From contig NZ_JACHXK010000003.1 of assembly GCF_014192105.1 (NCBI RefSeq), positions 310,001 to 374,000 on the forward strand: 64,000 nucleotides of DNA. Direction: 5' to 3'. The notes under the pieces were generated by a model. That model did no database searches and had not been told where the DNA came from. It was given only the letters and a program-made list of their open reading frames with translations. Source of the DNA: Paenibacillus phyllosphaerae (GTDB lineage Bacteria; Bacillota; Bacilli; Paenibacillales; Paenibacillaceae). Positions 60,972 to 64,000 of this stretch are shown one piece after another. The translations under genes were made by a program, and so were the position numbers. Every line of letters begins with the position of its first letter. Within the stretch, counting starts at the first letter, position 1.

Positions 60972-62615
60972 TTAACCTAATTTGAAGCCGCTGATCGCGA
61001 CGACGCCGCAACGGGCAATTTTATCGCCAGGGCGGTGCGGCCATAGGCTTGTCGGATAGTTCAGATCCGTCGTGTTCTCGCCCGGATGCTGGATCGATAG
61101 GAAAAGCGTCTGCTCATCCGGCGTAAAGAATGGGCCGGTGAGCTCGCTCTCGACCGGTGCCGAAGCGAATTGGAGCGCTTGGCCCTTGCTGTCTCCGCTC
61201 GTCGGAATGACGAACAGCCCGTTGTTCATGAACGATTTGTGCACGCCTTTGTTCTGGCTGCTGCTCGAAATATCCGTTACGACCCACAGATTGCCGTTGG
61301 AATCGAAGGCAAGGTTGTCCGGCGAGCTGAAGCCCGACTGACGGCCGCCGGCTGCGAAAATCTCGAAATCGAACTCCAGGGCGCCCAGGTCGTTGTTCGC
61401 TTCGAAGATGCGGGTAATATGCCCGTGGATATTGCCATGGCTGTCGTTGTTCGTGTGCGCAATGAATACCGTGTTATCGAATGGCGAGATTTCGATATCT
61501 TCGGGGCGGTCTGTTGGCGTGCCGCCGACAAGCTTAGCTGCTTCTTGGCAGTAGGTAACGACGTCGCCGAGTGATTGGTACTTCTTCTGAAGATCGGCGC
61601 TGTCTGTATAGGATTTGGATTTCTTCACTTCCTCGAGCGTAACCGGCACCCATTTGCCGCTCTTCAGGTTCGCGACGTACAGCGTGCCTTCTTCGAGAAG
61701 AGCGGAGTTCGCGCGGCCTGCGGAAGCGTTGTATTTGCCTTTGCTGACGAATTTATAGACGCAGGCGTCCTTCTTGTCATCGCCCATGTAGACGACGACG
61801 CGGCCGTCTGCGGCAAGGCCCATAGCCGTATTCTCGTGGTTGAAGCGGCCCAGCGCGGTATGCTTCTTCAGGTAGGATTTGTCGAATGGGTCTACCTCGA
61901 TAACCCAGCCGTAATGTGTCTCCGGAAGACTTGCGGCTTTCGCCATCTCTTCGAAGTTCTCTTCACACGAAAGTACAGTATTCCACAGCGTCACGCCGCC
62001 GGAGCAGTTAGCGAATGTGCCTTGCGCAACGCTCTTGCCGCCAAGGGCGGCGATTCCTTTGGCCGGACCGGTCAGATTGAAGTTGGTGAAGCCGTTGATA
62101 CGGCGGGCATGCTTGGACGTGGTATCCATTTTCCACGTGCCTTGCTCGTCACGATACACTTCAATGACGGACATGCCTTGGTAGTATAGGCCGCGTTTGA
62201 TTTGTTCGGCTGTCATTTTGTCGTCTACGACGGGGCCGATCTGGAAGATCGTCGTATACTCGTGATTGTTCACGAGCAGGCCGCGCGTATTCGAGCCGTT
62301 GATCGGGAAGTATGCGTTATAGTCCGAACCGGAGCCGAATTTCTCGCCAGCTTGGTTAATGATGTCGTCGTAGGCGGCAATGACGTCATATTTGAAATTA
62401 GGAGGGAGGATCAACTTGTCTTCCTTGGACGGGTCGATCGGGTTGAAGTAACCGCTCACTTTATTCGTCTTGAATCCGAACAGATGATTCGCCGATCCGG
62501 TAGCCGCGGAAGCCTTGCCTTCCAGCGTTCCGAGTCCTGCAGAGGCTACGGCCAATGCGGCAGCGCCCGTTCCCAGATAGGATAGAAATGTTTTGCGATC
62601 CATGTTCTTGCTCAA
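60972..62615 (-). CDS. phoX: PhoX-type phosphatase (DUF839), probable Tat substrate
   Basis: 547 residues: N-terminal signal with DRKTFLSYLGTG and a following hydrophobic Ala-rich stretch, ending near GKASAATG. The second Arg of the usual twin-arginine pair is Lys here. The rest follows the PhoX family (phosphatases of phosphate esters, Ca/Fe-dependent): ENTAMGLAADGRVVVYMGDD, EDIEISPFDNTVFIAHTNN and FSSPDNLAFDSNGNLWVVTD. Linked to tatAC and preceded by a Pho box, so it should be made under phosphate starvation and exported folded. Confidence 0.9.
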   Translation of the reverse strand: MSKNMDRKTFLSYLGTGAAALAVASAGLGTLEGKASAATGSANHLFGFKTNKVSGYFNPIDPSKEDKLILPPNFKYDVIAAYDDIINQAGEKFGSGSDYNAYFPINGSNTRGLLVNNHEYTTIFQIGPVVDDKMTAEQIKRGLYYQGMSVIEVYRDEQGTWKMDTTSKHARRINGFTNFNLTGPAKGIAALGGKSVAQGTFANCSGGVTLWNTVLSCEENFEEMAKAASLPETHYGWVIEVDPFDKSYLKKHTALGRFNHENTAMGLAADGRVVVYMGDDKKDACVYKFVSKGKYNASAGRANSALLEEGTLYVANLKSGKWVPVTLEEVKKSKSYTDSADLQKKYQSLGDVVTYCQEAAKLVGGTPTDRPEDIEISPFDNTVFIAHTNNDSHGNIHGHITRIFEANNDLGALEFDFEIFAAGGRQSGFSSPDNLAFDSNGNLWVVTDISSSSQNKGVHKSFMNNGLFVIPTSGDSKGQALQFASAPVESELTGPFFTPDEQTLFLSIQHPGENTTDLNYPTSLWPHRPGDKIARCGVVAISGFKLG

Positions 62616-62669
62616 GTAAGCTCACTCCTTAGCGAATTTGTTTGCCTTGGGACAAGCTTAAGCGCGGCT

Positions 62670-62708
62670 TGTTAAGGTGACGTTATGGGGATGTGGAAAA
62701 ATTGTAAA
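62670..62708 (-). promoter_or_regulatory. Pho box of four half-sites in 11-bp phase
   Basis: On the minus strand TTTACA, TCCACA, ATAACG and TTAACA (hexamers at 62703-62708, 62692-62697, 62681-62686 and 62670-62675) occur every 11 bp, matching the PhoP consensus TT(A/C/T)ACA in tandem. It is 55 nt upstream of the phoX start. Confidence 0.82.
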
Positions 62709-62857
62709 AGATGGAGTTTTATTTGATGCGTTCTCAACGCGAGCTCCGCTGATTTGTCATATGTTTGTCAACGATAGCGAATGGTTTGCAGTTGTTACCC
62801 TTTCTCAAAAAGGGCATAATGGAAACGAAGGGAAAACGAGAGAAATGGGGAACACGA

Positions 62858-63931
62858 ATGAGCTATAACGACCGTTTCATCCGGGCATGCCGGAAGGAAT
62901 CCGTCGATCGCTTACCCGTCTGGTATATGCGACAAGCGGGTCGCTACGATCCCGACTACCGAAAAATAAAAGAAAAGTATTCGCTATTGGAAATTTGCCG
63001 TCAACCGGAGCTGGCCGCCGAGGTGACGATGATGCCAATCCGCAAACTAGGCGTCGATGCTGCGATTTTATACTCTGATATTATGAATCCGGTTGCGTCG
63101 ATCGGAATCGATTTCGATATTGTGGCGAACGTCGGCCCGGTCATCGATAATCCGATTCGGAGCGCGGCGGACGTGGAAAAGCTGAAGCCGATCGACGTCG
63201 AAGGCGATCTGTCCCACGTGCTGGAGACGATCCGCATTCTTGACCGTGAGCTGACGGTGCCTCTTATTACATTCGCGGGGGCGCCTTTCACGATTGCTTC
63301 TTACCTGATCGAAGGCCGTCCGTCCAAATCGTACATCCGGACGAAGTCGCTCATGTATGGCGATCCGGACGTCTGGTTCAAATTGATGGACAAGCTGGGC
63401 GATATGGTGATCACCTACTTGCGCGCCCACATGGCGGCAGGTGGCAAGGCCTTCCAACTGTTCGACAGCTGGGTCGGCGCACTATCGCCAGCTGACTTCA
63501 AGAAATTCGTGCTGCCGACGATCGAGCGCATCTTCGCGGAGCTGTCCGATCTGCCGCAGCCGAAAATCTATTTCCCCGGCGTTGCCTCGGGCGAGCTGTT
63601 GCCGACGCTTGGCAATGTGAAGGCGGACGTTATCGGTCTGGACTGGCGCGTGCCGATCGCGGAAGGTCGCCGGCGCCTGGGCGGAGCGTTTGCCGTTCAA
63701 GGCAACCTCGATCCTTATATCCTGACGGCTCCGATGGACGTCGTCCAAGCTTACGCCAAGGACATCATCGATCAAGGCATTCAGGAGCCGGGCTATATTT
63801 TCAACCTCGGACATGGTTTGTTCCCGGAAGCTTCGCTTGAGAAGCTGCAGGAATTGACCGCTTTTATTCACGCTTATTCAGCAGATGCACTCGCATCGCG
63901 TAACGGCAAGGAGGAAGTTAAACATGTCTAA
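62858..63931 (+). CDS. hemE: Uroporphyrinogen decarboxylase
   Basis: 357 residues: PVWYMRQAGRYDPDYRKIK at the N-terminus, the Asp region ILYSDIMNP, FAGAPFTIASYLIEG and LGHGLFPEA near the end. Converts uroporphyrinogen III to coproporphyrinogen III in haem synthesis. ATG 62858 is the family start (MSYNDRFIRAC); an in-frame ATG at 62765 is upstream. It overlaps hemH by 8 nt. Confidence 0.96.
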   Translation: MSYNDRFIRACRKESVDRLPVWYMRQAGRYDPDYRKIKEKYSLLEICRQPELAAEVTMMPIRKLGVDAAILYSDIMNPVASIGIDFDIVANVGPVIDNPIRSAADVEKLKPIDVEGDLSHVLETIRILDRELTVPLITFAGAPFTIASYLIEGRPSKSYIRTKSLMYGDPDVWFKLMDKLGDMVITYLRAHMAAGGKAFQLFDSWVGALSPADFKKFVLPTIERIFAELSDLPQPKIYFPGVASGELLPTLGNVKADVIGLDWRVPIAEGRRRLGGAFAVQGNLDPYILTAPMDVVQAYAKDIIDQGIQEPGYIFNLGHGLFPEASLEKLQELTAFIHAYSADALASRNGKEEVKHV

Positions 63932-64000
63932 TGAGAGAATCGGCGTACTCGTCATGTCGTACGGAACACCGGAGAGCCTTGACGGCGTCGAGGAATACTA
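63924..64000 (+). CDS. hemH: Ferrochelatase (coproporphyrin III), N-terminal part
   Basis: The first 25 codons are present; the gene runs off the window. It starts at ATG 63924 within the last codons of hemE, with AAGGAGG 8 nt upstream. IGVLVMSYGTPESLDGVEEY matches the start of HemH/CpfC of Bacillus. Order hemE-hemH is the usual one and predicts hemY next. Confidence 0.92.
   Translation, partial: MSNERIGVLVMSYGTPESLDGVEEY

Overview
The window reads as chromosome of an endospore-forming, motile Firmicute of the Paenibacillaceae (Paenibacillus/Cohnella type). The evidence is two complete GerA-type germinant receptor operons, a chemotaxis operon, DUF948/YtxH, YuzB, YutE, RacE, LtaS and Bacillus-type hemE-hemH genes, GGAGG ribosome sites with many GTG/TTG starts, and a moderately high G+C content. 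I see no prophage, insertion sequence, CRISPR array, rRNA or tRNA.

Layout. 1-1.8 kb: end of a GH88 gene, an AraC regulator and a VOC protein. 2-5.6 kb: five-gene cluster of two small proteins, two glycosyltransferases and a pyruvyl transferase, behind a SigK-like promoter. 5.8-7.2 kb: chemoreceptor. 7.4-11 kb: OmpR-type two-component system divergent from a polyprenyl-phosphate glycosyltransferase. 11-15.4 kb: catalase, zwf, HD-GYP protein. 15.5-21.5 kb: GH27, AraC, SGNH esterase (plant polysaccharide use) and a membrane-anchored alpha/beta hydrolase. 22-28.9 kb: cheA-cheW-mcp-cheR-cheB. 29.3-31.3 kb: LacI regulator and SDR dehydrogenase. 31.3-39.2 kb: two divergent germinant receptor operons. 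39.4-41.6 kb: GH36 alpha-galactosidase. 41.6-52.4 kb: small housekeeping and stress genes, racE, a LysM-M14 peptidase and Fe-S-related genes. 52.4-59.8 kb: LtaS-type enzyme, rRNA and small-molecule methyltransferases, ABC-F ribosome protection protein and MFS pump. 59.9-64 kb: phoX-tatA-tatC, hemE and the start of hemH.

The least expected material is non-coding. (1) A structured dispersed repeat of about 0.3-0.45 kb occurs three times (21.6, 29.0 and 44.4 kb), always on the + strand; its central hairpin keeps pairing while its sequence changes. (2) A second, roughly 100-nt element occurs twice (0.33 and 12.68 kb). (3) Five TTCAT half-sites exactly 11 bp apart precede zwf, and four TTCA sites with the same phase lie next to the two-component system. 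This suggests an uncharacterised OmpR-type regulon, separate from the classical Pho box found upstream of phoX. (4) A terminator whose 3' arm contains the Shine-Dalgarno sequence of the ABC-F gene points to antibiotic-responsive attenuation. (5) A LexA-type box sits at the promoter of an unknown 124-residue protein. CheA carries a tandem duplication of its P2 domain.

All calls come from reading the sequence. No database search was run, and family names rest on recognised motifs.
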